Made by a program: the position numbers and the translations under genes. A model generated the notes under the pieces. It was not told the DNA's origin and did not search any database. It worked only from the letters and a program-made list of their open reading frames with translations. A stretch of 64,000 bases of DNA from Pleurodeles waltl (lineage: Eukaryota > Chordata > Amphibia > Caudata > Salamandridae): assembly GCF_031143425.1 (NCBI RefSeq), contig NC_090443.1:1053568554-1053632553 (forward strand). Reading direction: 5' to 3'. Below are positions 10,611 to 21,158 of the stretch, in pieces (position 1 is the first letter of the stretch; every line of letters starts with the position of its first letter).

Positions 10611-11554
10611 TCACGGGGTGAGTGATGCACTCTGGGTACCAGTCCCCCTCCAGAACCAGTAGAGACATGCATTCATTACCTCTGTCCTGCACAGGATGTA
10701 GCACTCTGGGCACCAGTTCCCCCTCCAGAACCAGTGGAGACATGCATCCACTACCTCTGTCCTGCACATGATGAAGCACTCTGGGCACCAGTCCCCCTCC
10801 AGAACCAGTGGAGACATGCATCCACTACCTCTGTCCTTGACAGGATGAAGCACTCTGGGCACCAGTCCCCCTCCAGAACCAGTGGAGACATGCATCCAGT
10901 ACCTCTGTCCTGCACAGGCTGAAACACTCTGGGCACCAGTCCCCCTCCAGAACCAGTGGAGACATGCATCCACTCCGTCTGTCCTTGACAGGATGAAGCA
11001 CTCTGGGCACCAGTCCCCCTCCAGAACCAGTGGAGACATGCATCCACTACCTCTGTCCTTGACATGATGAAGCACTCTGGGCACCAGTCCCCCTCCAGAA
11101 CCAGTGGAGACATTCACCCACTACCTCTGTCCTGCACAGGATGAAGCACTCTGGGCACCAGTCCCCCTCCAGAACCAGTGGAGACATGCATCCACTACCT
11201 CTGTCCTTGACAGGATGAAGCACTCTGGGCACCAGTCCCCCTCCAGAACCAGTGGAGACATGCATCCAGTACCTCTGTCCTGCACAGGCTGAAACACTCT
11301 GGGCACCAGTCCCCCTCCAGAACCAGTGGAGACATGCATCCACTCCGTCTGTCCTGCACAGATGAAGCACTCTGGGCACCAGTCCCCCTCCAGAACCAGT
11401 GGAGACATGCATCCAATACCTCTGTCCTTGACAGGATGAAGCACTCTGGGCACCAGTCCCCCTCCAGAACCAGTGGAGACATGCATCTACTACCTCTGTC
11501 CTTGACAGGATGAAGCACTCTGGCCACCAGTCCCCCTCCAGAACCAGTGGAGAC
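10611..11554 (+). repeat. 74-bp minisatellite, about 13 units, with 5-unit higher-order period
   Basis: The anchor GAGACATGC begins at 10662, 10737, 10811, 10885, 10959 and 11033. Its GAGACATTC variant follows at 11107, and the series then continues at 11181, 11255, 11329, 11402, 11476 and (as GAGAC) 11550. Spacing is therefore 74 with one 75 and one 73. Variant units (ATCCAGTACC followed by CAGGCTGAAACAC, then CACTCCGTC) recur at 10885/10959 and at 11255/11329, i.e. 370 bp or five units apart. Units alternate between CCTTGACAGGATG and CCTGCACAGGATG joints. Confidence 0.92.
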
Positions 11555-11563
11555 TGTTATCCC

Positions 11564-11719
11564 CTTGAGAGACTTTGGCTTTGCACTCCCCAGGATGGTA
11601 CAGTGGGCAAACCACCCACTGTAGAGACTTGAGAGACTGTGGCTTTGCACTCCCCAGGATGGTACAGTGGGAAAATCACCCACTGTAGAGACTTGAGAGA
11701 CTGTGGCTTTGCACTCCCC
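11564..11719 (+). repeat. 64-bp tandem repeat, about 2.5 units
   Basis: CTTGAGAGACT begins at 11564, 11628 and 11692. Units contain TGGCTTTGCACTCCCC and a short inverted pair CAGTGGG / CCCACTG. It lies just inside the right terminal repeat of the Harbinger element. Confidence 0.85.
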
Positions 11720-11753
11720 TGTTGGCGGTCTTACTGCTGCTTTAACACCGTCC

Positions 11754-11774
11754 GCCAGGGTTGTAATGGCCCCC
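11754..11774 (-). repeat. Harbinger right terminal inverted repeat
   Basis: Ends GTTGTAATGGCCCCC directly before TTA; the complement of the left terminus with three mismatches in 21. Confidence 0.85.
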
Positions 11775-11777
11775 TTA

Positions 11778-12717
11778 GTCATTTAAATGTTGGGTGTTAG
11801 GAAAAGCATGACACCCTATATCCTTTTATTTTACATTCTAAACAACAGGGCACACAGTTCACCTTACAAAGTCCTGGAAATCTGCAGTCAGAAGGAAAAT
11901 TGTAAGAAAAACTGACTTTTGACCTGTGTCTGTGAACACAGAGCAAATGTGACATAAGAACAAGATTTAAAGGAAATTGCCCCTCCAATTTTCAACTGAA
12001 CAGAACACCTGTTCACTGTCAACTTGCCAGAAGGGACAAGTAAGTATTAAAAATAGCTCAAAATAAGACTCGCCAATGGGAGTGATCAAGTGTTTTTTCA
12101 ATCCCCGGTTGGGACATATGTTGGGTTTCTAGTATCTTCACTGAAACCACTCTGTAACTCTTTTATCCCAGTTTCTAAATGCAAATGCATTTTTGCCCTT
12201 GGCACCATGACAAATGCACTGTATTTTAATTTCACGGCTGCAATACAGCGATCGTTGCTCCAGGTGGCGCCATGAGGCAGCTGCCTTACTTTCCTCTCCA
12301 GTTACCTCCTCTCGCTCGCAGTAATCACTGATGATCTTGTAAGGCGGTGTTGCTTAAATCCTGGCCATAATTGTAGTGAACGAGAGAAGTGCGTATGGGG
12401 GTTCTCCAAGACAAGCTTGGGGACATTTGGCATTTAATGGCACTGTTTTCACATTGTTACAAAGGTGTAGGCCATGAAGGGGCTTGTGAAATATTTCATT
12501 CTCCTCCAGAGAACGGGGATCCTCATTAGAAGTCATACGCACTGAATAATCCCGCCCACATGTGGGGATCTCAGAGCACATATTAAATATATACATATAT
12601 TTATGTAAGTCATAAAAATGGTATCTACATTTCTAGAAACATACATATATATGTTCACTGAAAAAAACAAAGGTTAGAAGGATGTTATAGATAGGTTCTG
12701 ATTGTACTCCATAGACA
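11778..12717. other. Unassigned sequence, no gene seen
   Basis: AT-rich DNA between the Harbinger element and the next solo LTR. No long open frame and no repeat I recognise. A short ATATAT-rich stretch lies at 12584-12652. It may be the original host sequence. Confidence 0.35.
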
Positions 12718-12722
12718 TTCAG

Positions 12723-15520
12723 TGTAGGAAAGTAGCCTCTTTTTGGCATGTTTAGCCCCACTTTTTGCCTGCTGTCAGTGTGTTTTGACTTATCACTGGG
12801 ATCCTTCTAACCAGGACCAGAGTGACCGTGCTCGCACCCTCTAAATTTGGTTGTTTCTGACTTTGTACACCCTACAATTGGCATACTGGTGTCTCCATGT
12901 GAGTCCCATCCCTAGTATATGGTACTAAGGTACCCATGGCACTGGGGCACCAAGGGTTCCCCATGGGCTGCAGCATGTATTAAGCCACCCATGGGAGCCC
13001 ATGCAAAATGTTTCTGCAGGCCTGCCATTGCAGCCTGCTTGAAAAGGTGCATGCACCCTTTCACTACAGGTCACTGCACCAGGTCACTGTAAGTCACCCC
13101 TATGGCAGGCCCTCCTAGTCCAGAGGGCAGGGTGCAAGTACTTGTGTGTGAGGGCACCCTTGCACGAGCAGAGGTGCCCTTCCAAACTCCAGCTACATTT
13201 TTCTGGACTTTGTAAGTGTGGGTAAGCCATTTTACCTGTGTCCAGCTACATATTGGTAACTCCGAACCTGGGCATGCTTGGTATCAAACATGTCAGAATC
13301 ATACCCCAATACTGGTGCCAGTATTGGTTGTATGATTCCGTGCTCTCTGGAGGCTTCTTAGAGGACCCCCAGCTTTGCTCCAACCAGTTCGTAGGGTTTT
13401 CCCGGGCAGGCCGCGTTGCTGCCATTCTACAGGCAGGTTTCTGTCCTCCTGCTGCTTGACCAGCTCAAGCCCAGGAAGGCAGAACAAATAATTTCCTTTG
13501 GGAGTGGAAGACAACGCCCACTCCCTTTGGAAATAGGTGTTATATGGCTTGGGAGGGTTAGCCTACCCAATCCACCAGTATGCTTTGAAGGGCGCAATTG
13601 GTGTCCTCCTTGCATAAACCAGTTTGCACCAGTCCAGGGACCCAGGTCCCAGCTCTGGCGCAAAACTGTACAATGGAAAGGGGAGTGACCACTCTCCTGT
13701 GCATCACCACCCGAGGGGTGGTGCCCAGAGCTCCTCCAGGTGGCCACTTGATTCTGCCATCTTGAATCCAAGGTGGGTAGGGGCCCCTGGAGAGCATCTG
13801 AGTGGCCAGGTCAGGCAGGTGACGTCACAGCCCCCTCCTAATAGGTGGTCACCCTTCCTGGGCTATTTAGGGTCTCCCTCCAGGGTGGCTCTTCAGATTC
13901 GACGTGCAGGATTCCAGTAGGACTCCTCTGCATCGTTTACTTAATCTTCTGGCCACCGGAACTGCAATTGGACCCTCCAGGAACCGACAATCTGCAACTC
14001 CAACGACGATTTTGCTTTGCAACATTGTTTCTCCGGCTCCTTCCAGCAACTGCAACATTTCCCTGGCTGTGCATCCTCAGAGGGTGACGAGTCTTCAGCC
14101 TGCCTAGCAGCAAGAAGGAATCTCCCTTGGAGTGAAAGATTCACTCCCCTGCATCCGCAGGCACCAACTGCAACAACGTCTGGCTGCATGGATCTTCTGT
14201 CCTGCAACAGTGCATGGATCCTGCAACACAGGTGGTGGTCTGGAGTGGTCCCCTCAATCCCCTCTACCAGCTGTCCAACTTGGGAGACGGCAAGCCCTTG
14301 CCTGTCCTTGCACATTAGTGCCCCTGTGCACTGTTACTCTTGCAGCTACCAAGGCTTGTGGGCTGTTCTTCCAAGGGATCTTCAGTTTCCGTGTAGCCCC
14401 GGCCTCCAGGACTCTTCCTTGCAAAGCACAGTCTCCTGCCTGATGGTCCAGTGACGTGGGACTCATCTTCAGGTGTGTTTATGGGCCTCACTGCGACTCC
14501 TGTGCCTGCTGCCTGTGAGTTGCCTGTGGGGGCTGCATCCTCGTCTTCCAACTCTCCTCACTGCTGAGGGTCATCTGGGACTCCGCTTCATGGGCTGAGT
14601 CTCTCTGGACCTTCCTTGTCCCTAGCAGCTCTGCAACTGTTCATCTGTGACTCTTGCCTTTGCCAAGGCTTGTTGGGGTTTTTTCCACCCCACTGACTGA
14701 TTGCAATTCTTCTTCTAACGTGGGACATCGCTGCATCACTTCAGGAACTCTTCTGCTCCTGTGCTGCATAGCTGACTCCTTGTCTTCACCATTGACCTGG
14801 TCCTGCATCTCCATAAGGGTGGGTAGTGCCTCCTGCCCCAACCAGAGTCTCCAACTCAAACTGTGCTTGGTCCCCTTCATTTGCAGGTCCTCTTCTGTCA
14901 GGATCCACCTTTGGTTTCTTCCAGACTTGCTTGGGTCTTGCATCGTCATTTTCTAAAGTTTACTTGTGGGTTTGGGGAAAAAACAGGTATTTACCTCCTC
15001 TCTCCTAGTCGCTTTGGGCACCCTAGTACTTAACTTTTGGGGTTCCTAGTTCCTCCACCTCCCCTCTACAGATTCCACTTCCTTGGGTGGGGTACTGACT
15101 TTCGCATTCCACTTACTTAGTATATGGTTTGGTTTCCCCCTAGGGGCTGCATTATTTTCAGCATTTTCACTGTTTTCCATTGCTTTCTATGCCAATCCCT
15201 GACTTCTAAGGTGTACATAATGGTGTGTTTATTCACCTGCTAATGTGGAATGGCCTATACAGTAGTTTAGTAATTGTGTTACCATAAGAAAGTACCTTTA
15301 TTTTTGTAACATTGTGTGGTACTTTCATGTGGGTGACTACAGTGGTATTGCATAAGCTTTGCATGTCTCCTAAATAAGTCTTGGCTGCTAATCCACAGCT
15401 ACCTCTAGACAGCCCTGACTTCCTAGACCCTGTCTACACCTCACTAATAGGGGATACCTGGACCTTTCATAAGGTGATAATACCATAGGTGTTCACCACA
15501 CAACAGGCCAGCTTCCCACA
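12723..15520 (+). mobile_element. Solo LTR, 2.8 kb, LTR retrotransposon
   Basis: Begins TGTAGGAAAGTAGCC and ends GGCCAGCTTCCCACA, i.e. TG...CA with a short imperfect inverted repeat at the ends. It is flanked by a perfect 5-bp duplication TTCAG (12718-12722 and 15521-15525). No gag or pol lies inside, so this is a solo LTR left by LTR-LTR recombination. The family is the one seen antisense at 1-722, 24399-27156 and 39318-41385. The frames inside are not protein-like. Confidence 0.85.
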
Positions 15521-15525
15521 TTCAG

Positions 15526-15634
15526 CATTTATAGTCAGCGTTCTTTCAATTAACAATAACTCACGCCGTAGGGTAACTATAACTCGTGCCTTCGCAATGC
15601 AGAGCTAACTACTTCCCATATTATATCATTGATG
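15526..15634. other. Short spacer between two LTRs
   Basis: About 110 bases with no feature; it looks like the remnant into which the neighbouring LTR elements inserted. Confidence 0.3.
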
Positions 15635-15639
15635 ATATA

Positions 15640-17772
15640 TGTTAGACTTAACTGCCTTGGGGTGGTCATCCCCCAACTTCTTGCCTGCCTCCCTTTACTT
15701 TTCTGACACTGTTTTTGCTGGTTTTAGGGCTCTGAGCACTTTACCACTGCTAACCAGCGCCAAAGTGCATATGCTCTCTCCCTTAAACATGGTAACATTG
15801 GTTAATTCCCAATTGGCCAATTTGATTTCCTTGTAAGTCCCTAGTAAAGTGCACTACATGTGCCCAGGACCTGTAAATTGAATGCTACTAGTGGGCCTGC
15901 AGCACTGGTTGTGCCACCCACATAAGTAGCCCCTTAACCATGTCTCAGGCCTGGCATTGCAAGGCCTATGTGTGCAGTTTCACTGCCACTACGACTTGGC
16001 ATGTAAATGTACTTGCCAAGCCTTAAACTCACTTTTTTCTACATATAAGTCACCCATAAGGTAAGCCCTAGGTAACCTATAGGGCAGGGTGCTATGTAGG
16101 TAAAAGGCAGGACGTGTACATATGTGTTTTCTATGTCCTGGTAGTGGAAAACTCCTACATTCATTTTCCACTACAGTGAGGCCAGCTCCTTTCATAGGAT
16201 AGCATTAGGACTACCCTTGTATACTGTTTAAGTGGTAGATTCTGATAGGAAAGGGGTAACCAGGTCATATTTAGTATGGCCAGAATGGTAATAGAAAATC
16301 CTGCTTATTGGTGAGGTTGGATTTTATATCACTATTTTAGAAATGCCACTTTTAGAAAGTGAGCATTTCCCTGCCCTTAAAATCCATCGGTGCCTTACAG
16401 CCTGTCTCCAATCAACATCTTGGCTGGTCTGGTTGACAGCTTCCTTGTGCCTTTCACCCAGACAACCACAAACACAGGACACTCACGCACACCTCCACTC
16501 ATCTGCGTACTGAATGCGTCTTCCTGGGCTAGAAGGTTGGAGGGCCTGACACATTTCAAAGGCTTGTGGCCTGCCCTCACACAATGGACTGCCAAACCCC
16601 CTACTGTGACCCTGGCAGACAGACCTGTACTGAAAGTGCACTTCAAAACCACTTTTTGAAGTGTCCCCCACTTCAAAGGCATTTTTGGATATATAAACTG
16701 GGCCTCTGACCCCACCAACTCAGACACTTCTGGACCTGATGAACCTGCAGCCTGTCAAGAGGAACTGCCTGGCTGTCCAAAGGACTCATCTGGACTTCTT
16801 TGCTGAAAAAGACTGCTGCCCTGCCGCCCCCTGACTTTGCTGAGAAGTGCTCTCCAAGGGCTCAGATTTTCTGAAGTCTCTGGGCCAAAAAGTCTTCATC
16901 TCTTCAGGAAACTCCTTGTGCACCAAAAATCGATGCACAGCCTGCCTTGTGATGAGAAATTGCCGCACAGCAGAAACCGAACGATGCAGCCCGACTTACT
17001 GAGTGGAAATTCAACGCAGCTCCTGCTTGCAACAGAAGATTCGATGCACAGCCCTACAGGATCGACGTACAGCGGACTGGAACAATGCAGCCGATTCCCT
17101 GAGTGGAAAACTGACGCAGCACCTGCTGTGTGACAGAAAATTAGATGCATCGCAACACCGGATCGACGCAATGGATGTGACTTCTTCCAGTGCGCCCAGG
17201 ATTTCCCTGCATCGTCCCGGGCGTCAAAAAGATCCCTGCATCGCAGAGAGGAACCAAGACCGCACTGAAAATCAACGCAAGCCCATTGCAGCGTGGAAAG
17301 GAACGACGCAACGTCTGAAAATCCAACGCACACCTTATTTTTCCACCATCTCCTCATCTGGGGTCTCCCTGTGTGTTATTTTTGATGCAAACCAGGTACT
17401 CTGTGTAATTGAGAGACAACTGATGATTTCTAAGATTTAAGACTCATTTTAAACTTGCAAAAGTGATATCTCAACTTGTGCTTATTGGGTCTTGATTGTT
17501 TTGACCTTATTTGTATTCAGATACATATATCATCTTATTTCTCTAAACCTCTGTGGTGTATTTTTATGGTGTTTTCACTGTGTTACTGTATGATTTATTG
17601 CACAAATACTTTACACATTATTTTCTAAATAAAGCCTGACTGCTCAGTGCCAAGCTACCAGAGGGTGGGCACAGGATAATTTGGATTGCGTGTGACTTAC
17701 TCTGACGAGGATTGTGGTCCCTACTTGGACAAGGGTGTATACCTCTGCCAATTAGAGACCCCATTTCTAACA
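15640..17772 (+). repeat. 5' LTR of the Gypsy element (2.1 kb)
   Basis: Starts TGTTAGACTTAACTGCC and ends CCCCATTTCTAACA, so TGTTAG and CTAACA mirror each other at the two ends. It contains a polyadenylation signal AATAAA at 17628-17633 near its 3' part, as expected for an R/U5 region. The internal region starts right after it. No 3' partner exists in the window, so LTR divergence cannot be used to date it. Confidence 0.75.
17628..17633 (+). promoter_or_regulatory. LTR polyadenylation signal AATAAA
   Basis: Lies 139 bases before the LTR 3' end, within TCTAAATAAAGCCTGACTG, a plausible place for the R-U5 boundary. Confidence 0.5.
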
Positions 17773-17773
17773 C

Positions 17774-17791
17774 TGGTGATCAGCGGTGAGG
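17774..17791 (+). promoter_or_regulatory. Putative primer-binding site
   Basis: TGGTGATCAGCGGTGAGG begins one base after the LTR terminus, where a tRNA primer site is expected and with the usual leading TGG. I cannot assign the tRNA. Confidence 0.4.
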
Positions 17792-17925
17792 ATAGGACTT
17801 GTGTTTGTGCAGTGACATACAATAGCTACATGTACACTACCTACCCACAGTTAAAAGTCAATTTGATTTTTTTCTCTTTTTGCTGCAATTTTCCTGCTTG
17901 ACATTTTAATCTAATCCTATACAGC

Positions 17926-19070
17926 ATGTCTCTGGCTGGGTCTCAAGGAGGAGCTGGAGAGTTCGACCTAGCTAATACGGAGGCATACATTGTTAGCCCA
18001 CTGAAAAGGTTCTATAAGGGGATGTGAGTACCTACCCGCGGTGCCTCCAAGAAGGAGGACCACCAAAAGCCGCTGAGGGCCTGAACAGAAGCCCGTTCAC
18101 AAGAGAATGTTGAGTTGGGAGAGCAAGAGGATGACACTCCAGAGGATTTGCCAACAGCAGTGGAGGGGGACACCCCTGGATCTGTGCCCCCTGCTAAACC
18201 AGGGAGCAGTGTATCAAGTCACGGCCTGACCGCAGAGGAAAGGAGGGAGGAGAGAGAGTTTCAACTGCAGTTGGCCAGATTAAACATGGAGGCAGAGGAG
18301 AGGAGAGCAGAAAGAGAGGCTGAGAGAGCAGCCACACAAGCTGAGGCTGAAAATAAACTGCTTTTGGCTCATGAACTGAGTCTGAAAGAGCTGGAGCTCA
18401 AGTCTAGGCAGTCTGAGTCCAGCAGTGATGGTGGCAGCATACATATAGGACCTACTGGAGACAAAAAGGTTTACATACCCAAAGATGTGGTGCCAACTTA
18501 TGTGGAGGGAGATGATATTGACAAGTGGTTTGCTGCTTATGAAATTGCACTAAGGGCCAATGGGGCTTCTGAAGAGTAATGGGGGTGGGGGGGTTGTGGA
18601 AACATGTGGCAATAATTGGGAGGGACACACTTCTCACATTAGAAATTAAGGACCTGAACACATACCAGCTCACGAAAGCCATTTTAATTGCCAAGTTTGA
18701 ACTGACCCCTGAAAAGTATCGCCAAAAGTTCAGGGATAGTACCAAACTCTCCAACCGAAATTGAGTAGACTTTTATGATTCTTCTAGCAAGGCACTGAAT
18801 GGATGGGTGCGGGCAGTAAAGTAAATTATTATGTGGGTTTATATAATTTGATCCTGAGAGAGCATATGCTCAGTATTTGCTTTACAGAGTTGTGCCAGCA
18901 CCTGATTGACAGTAAGCTGACTGATCCCAGGAGGCATGCTGAGGAGGTGGATGTCTGGGCTAGCACTAGAGCATCCAAAAAGGTATCTGGGGGGGGTGTG
19001 TGGAGGGGGGTGGACGGCACAACTGTGGCCAGGGTTCCCACCAGAAGAAAGAGGGGGAGAAAAACTTAAA
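17926..19070 (+). pseudogene. gag: Gypsy Gag (broken)
   Basis: The frame opening at 17926 (MSLAGSQGG) leads into a charged coiled-coil-like segment rich in Glu/Arg/Ala (EERREEREFQLQLARLNME and following, about 18235-18400). A helical capsid-like part with KWFAAYEIAL then follows. TGA stops occur at 18025 and 18082. After the stop at 18577-18579 the sequence goes on in another frame with TPEKYRQKFRDSTKL and LREHMLSICFTELCQHLI, typical of Gypsy capsid C-terminal helices. At least three disabling changes mean it cannot make Gag. Confidence 0.65.
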
Positions 19071-19099
19071 AATTAGGAGCTCTTAAAAGACTCCCAAAA

Positions 19100-19907
19100 T
19101 AATTCCCAAGGGAATAGTGGTAGCCAGTCCCAGTCTGAGTCTAAAAAAAGGGTTCTTTGACAGTAAGACAGAGAGGTTTGTAGCCCACTGCATAGAGTTC
19201 ACTAAGTATGGTCACTCTAAGGGCATCTCTACGTGTCCCAAGAGGGCACAGCCCCTCACCGGAGGCCAGACACCTGGGTTGGCTAGGGTAGCACTCGGGG
19301 AGAAGGGAATCCCAGTTAGCTTTTGGGGAACAGAAAGAGGTAACCCTAGTATCCCTAGAGGATGCAGAGATGGTGCCAAAAGCCCACATGCCTGCAAATA
19401 CTTCCAAGTATAAGCAGTGGGTCACCATCAATGGGTAACAGGTGGAGGCTCTACTTGACACAGGAGCCAGCATGACTACTGTCTGGTCAACTGGTGACAG
19501 TAGAGCAGGTCCTCCCGAACACATTCCACCAAGTCATAGTCGCAGACAATTGTGAGAGCCTTCTACTGGTAGATCTGGTTCCCTTTGAGTTGGGGGGGGG
19601 AGGCTCTGGTGCTCTAAATGTAGCTGTGAGTCCTGCCATGCATGTAGATTGGTTGTTAGGCAGTGACCTTGAACACACTACCTGGAAGGAAGTAGAGCTA
19701 AGGTCTCACTTGGAAATGTTGGGATTGCCTGAGTGGGTCTGCAAGACCACAAGGTCCATTGCTGCCCAGGAGGGGAGTCAAGGGCTTCTGGAGCCTGGAA
19801 GAATGGCCCATACAGCTGCCAAGGAGAGGGGCAAGGGACACGGGAAACCAGTCCCAGAAGTCCCCTCAGTGGTTGATGGGGCCCTGAGGAGGAGGTCCCT
19901 GAGCTAA
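19100..19907 (+). pseudogene. Gag zinc knuckle and aspartic protease remnant
   Basis: Near 19190 a CCHC-like knuckle survives as CIEFTKYGHSKG, with one Cys replaced by Phe. At 19450-19470 the catalytic protease motif LLDTGAS can be read in another frame, preceded by an in-frame TAA. The C-terminal protease motif appears as VDWLLGSDLE near 19650. The following Glu/Gly-rich linker (to 19907) leads to integrase. Several frameshifts separate the parts. Confidence 0.6.
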
Positions 19908-19909
19908 TC

Positions 19910-21158
19910 GTGAAGGACAGTGCTGCCCTGGGTGACCTACCTGAGCTTGCTGGCTGGCAAGTTGAGGGTGGGCCAACCAGGGAAGAATTCTGCAAGATGC
20001 AGAAAGAGTGCCCCACTCTTGAGGGTTTGAGGCATCAGGCCTCAGCTCAAGCAGCAGGTGAAGCCTCTGGTGATCACCTTATATATTGGGAGAATGATCT
20101 GCTTTACAGTGAGCCTAAGGTACCGGAGGGTGGGGCAGCACATGTGCTGGTAGTCCCCCAGTGTTACCGGGCCTTCCTACTGGGCCTGGCTCACGACATT
20201 ACCTTGGCAGGACATTTAGGGCAAGACAAGACCTTTGCCAGGCTAGTCACTCACTTTTATTGGCCCCAAATGTTGACAGCCTCAGATGCATTCTGTAGCT
20301 CCTGTCCCACCTGCCCGGCTATTGGGAAGACAGGGAAAAGGCTCAAGGCCCCCCTGATCTCATTCCCTATCGTTGGCACCCCCTTTGAAATGGTGGGCAT
20401 CGATGTTATTGGTCCATTGGACCCCAAAACATCCCAAGGTAACAGGTTTATCCTAGTTTTCGTGGACCTTGCCACCCACTACCCAGAGGCAATCCCTCTG
20501 AGGAAGGTGACTGCCCTGTGGTAACCAGAACTCTAATGGGGATCTTTACCCGTGTGGGATTCCCAAAGGAGATTGTGTCTGACAGAGGTGCAAACGTCAT
20601 GTCTGCATAAATGAAGTCCATTTGGGATGCGTGTGGGGTGACCTACAAGTTCACCACACCCTATCATCCTCAATCCAATGGTCTTGTGGAAAGATTCAAC
20701 AAGACCTTGAAAGGCATGATCACTGGCCTCCCTTAGGCAATGAGGCGTTAAGTGGGACATTCTCTTGCCATGCCTTCTCTTTGCTTACGGAGAAGTACCC
20801 CCAGAAGGGGGTAGGATTCAGTCCCTTTGAGCTTCTCTATGGGTACCCTGTCAGGGGACCCTTAAGCATTCTGAAAGAGGGGTGGGAGAAAGCTCCAAAG
20901 TCACCTCCTCAGGATGTCATCAGCTACATGCTGGCCTTTCACAACCAGATGCAACACTTCTGGAAAAAGGCCAAGAGCAACCTTGATGCCAGTCAGGAGG
21001 TGATGAAGCACCCATACGACCAGAAGGCCACTCTGGCGGAGTTTCAGCCTGGAGACAAAGTTTTAGTAATGGAGCCAGTAGAGACTGGGTCTCTCCAGGA
21101 GACCATTTACTTAGTGGACCTCCAGTCCCCTAGGGACCCCCTGAGGGTGCTCCATATG
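19910..21158 (+). pseudogene. pol: Gypsy integrase (broken), upstream of RT
   Basis: The HHCC zinc-binding part is visible (AGHLGQDKTFARLVTHF, then CSSCPTC). The core follows, with the first catalytic Asp in VGIDVIGPL and an Asp in VSDRGAN (about 20575-20590). The Glu lies in GLVERFNKTL (about 20680). Stops fall at 20522 and 20608 and the frame changes twice. The C-terminal domain (FQPGDKVLVMEPV, YLVDLQSP) runs to 21158, where a solo LTR interrupts it. The junction resumes at 22607. Confidence 0.72.

Larger units (their letters stand above)
3381..11774. mobile_element. PIF/Harbinger DNA transposon, about 8.4 kb
   Basis: The termini form an inverted repeat, GGGGGYCATTACAAC at both ends, matching at 18 of the first 21 positions. 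TTA lies directly outside each end (3378-3380 and 11775-11777), the 3-bp target duplication typical of PIF/Harbinger. Inside are a Myb/SANT-like gene (3943-5458, plus), a HARBI1-type transposase (5939-7087, minus), a second and different Myb/SANT-like gene (7440-10065, plus), and non-coding minisatellites to 11720. Usual Harbingers carry one transposase and one Myb-like gene in 3-6 kb, so this one is long and gene-rich. Both accessory genes carry frameshifts, so this copy is probably not autonomous. An alternative is that two elements fused, but I found no internal terminus. Confidence 0.88.

Noticed and set aside
10611..11554. Possible CRISPR-like array of regular repeats
   Set aside because: Units are contiguous with no unique spacers, the period is 74 bp, and the context is a eukaryotic transposon; it is a minisatellite.
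10164..11782. Long minus-strand frames of 110-195 codons with repeated Cys/Trp-rich peptides
   Set aside because: They lie wholly in the minisatellites. The 74-bp period is not a multiple of three, so all frames look similar and open by repetition; there is no start, splice or homology support.
13416..14551. Cluster of 80-145 codon frames on both strands
   Set aside because: All lie within the solo LTR 12723-15520, and related text appears in the antisense LTR copies with different breaks; no retroviral protein motif is present.
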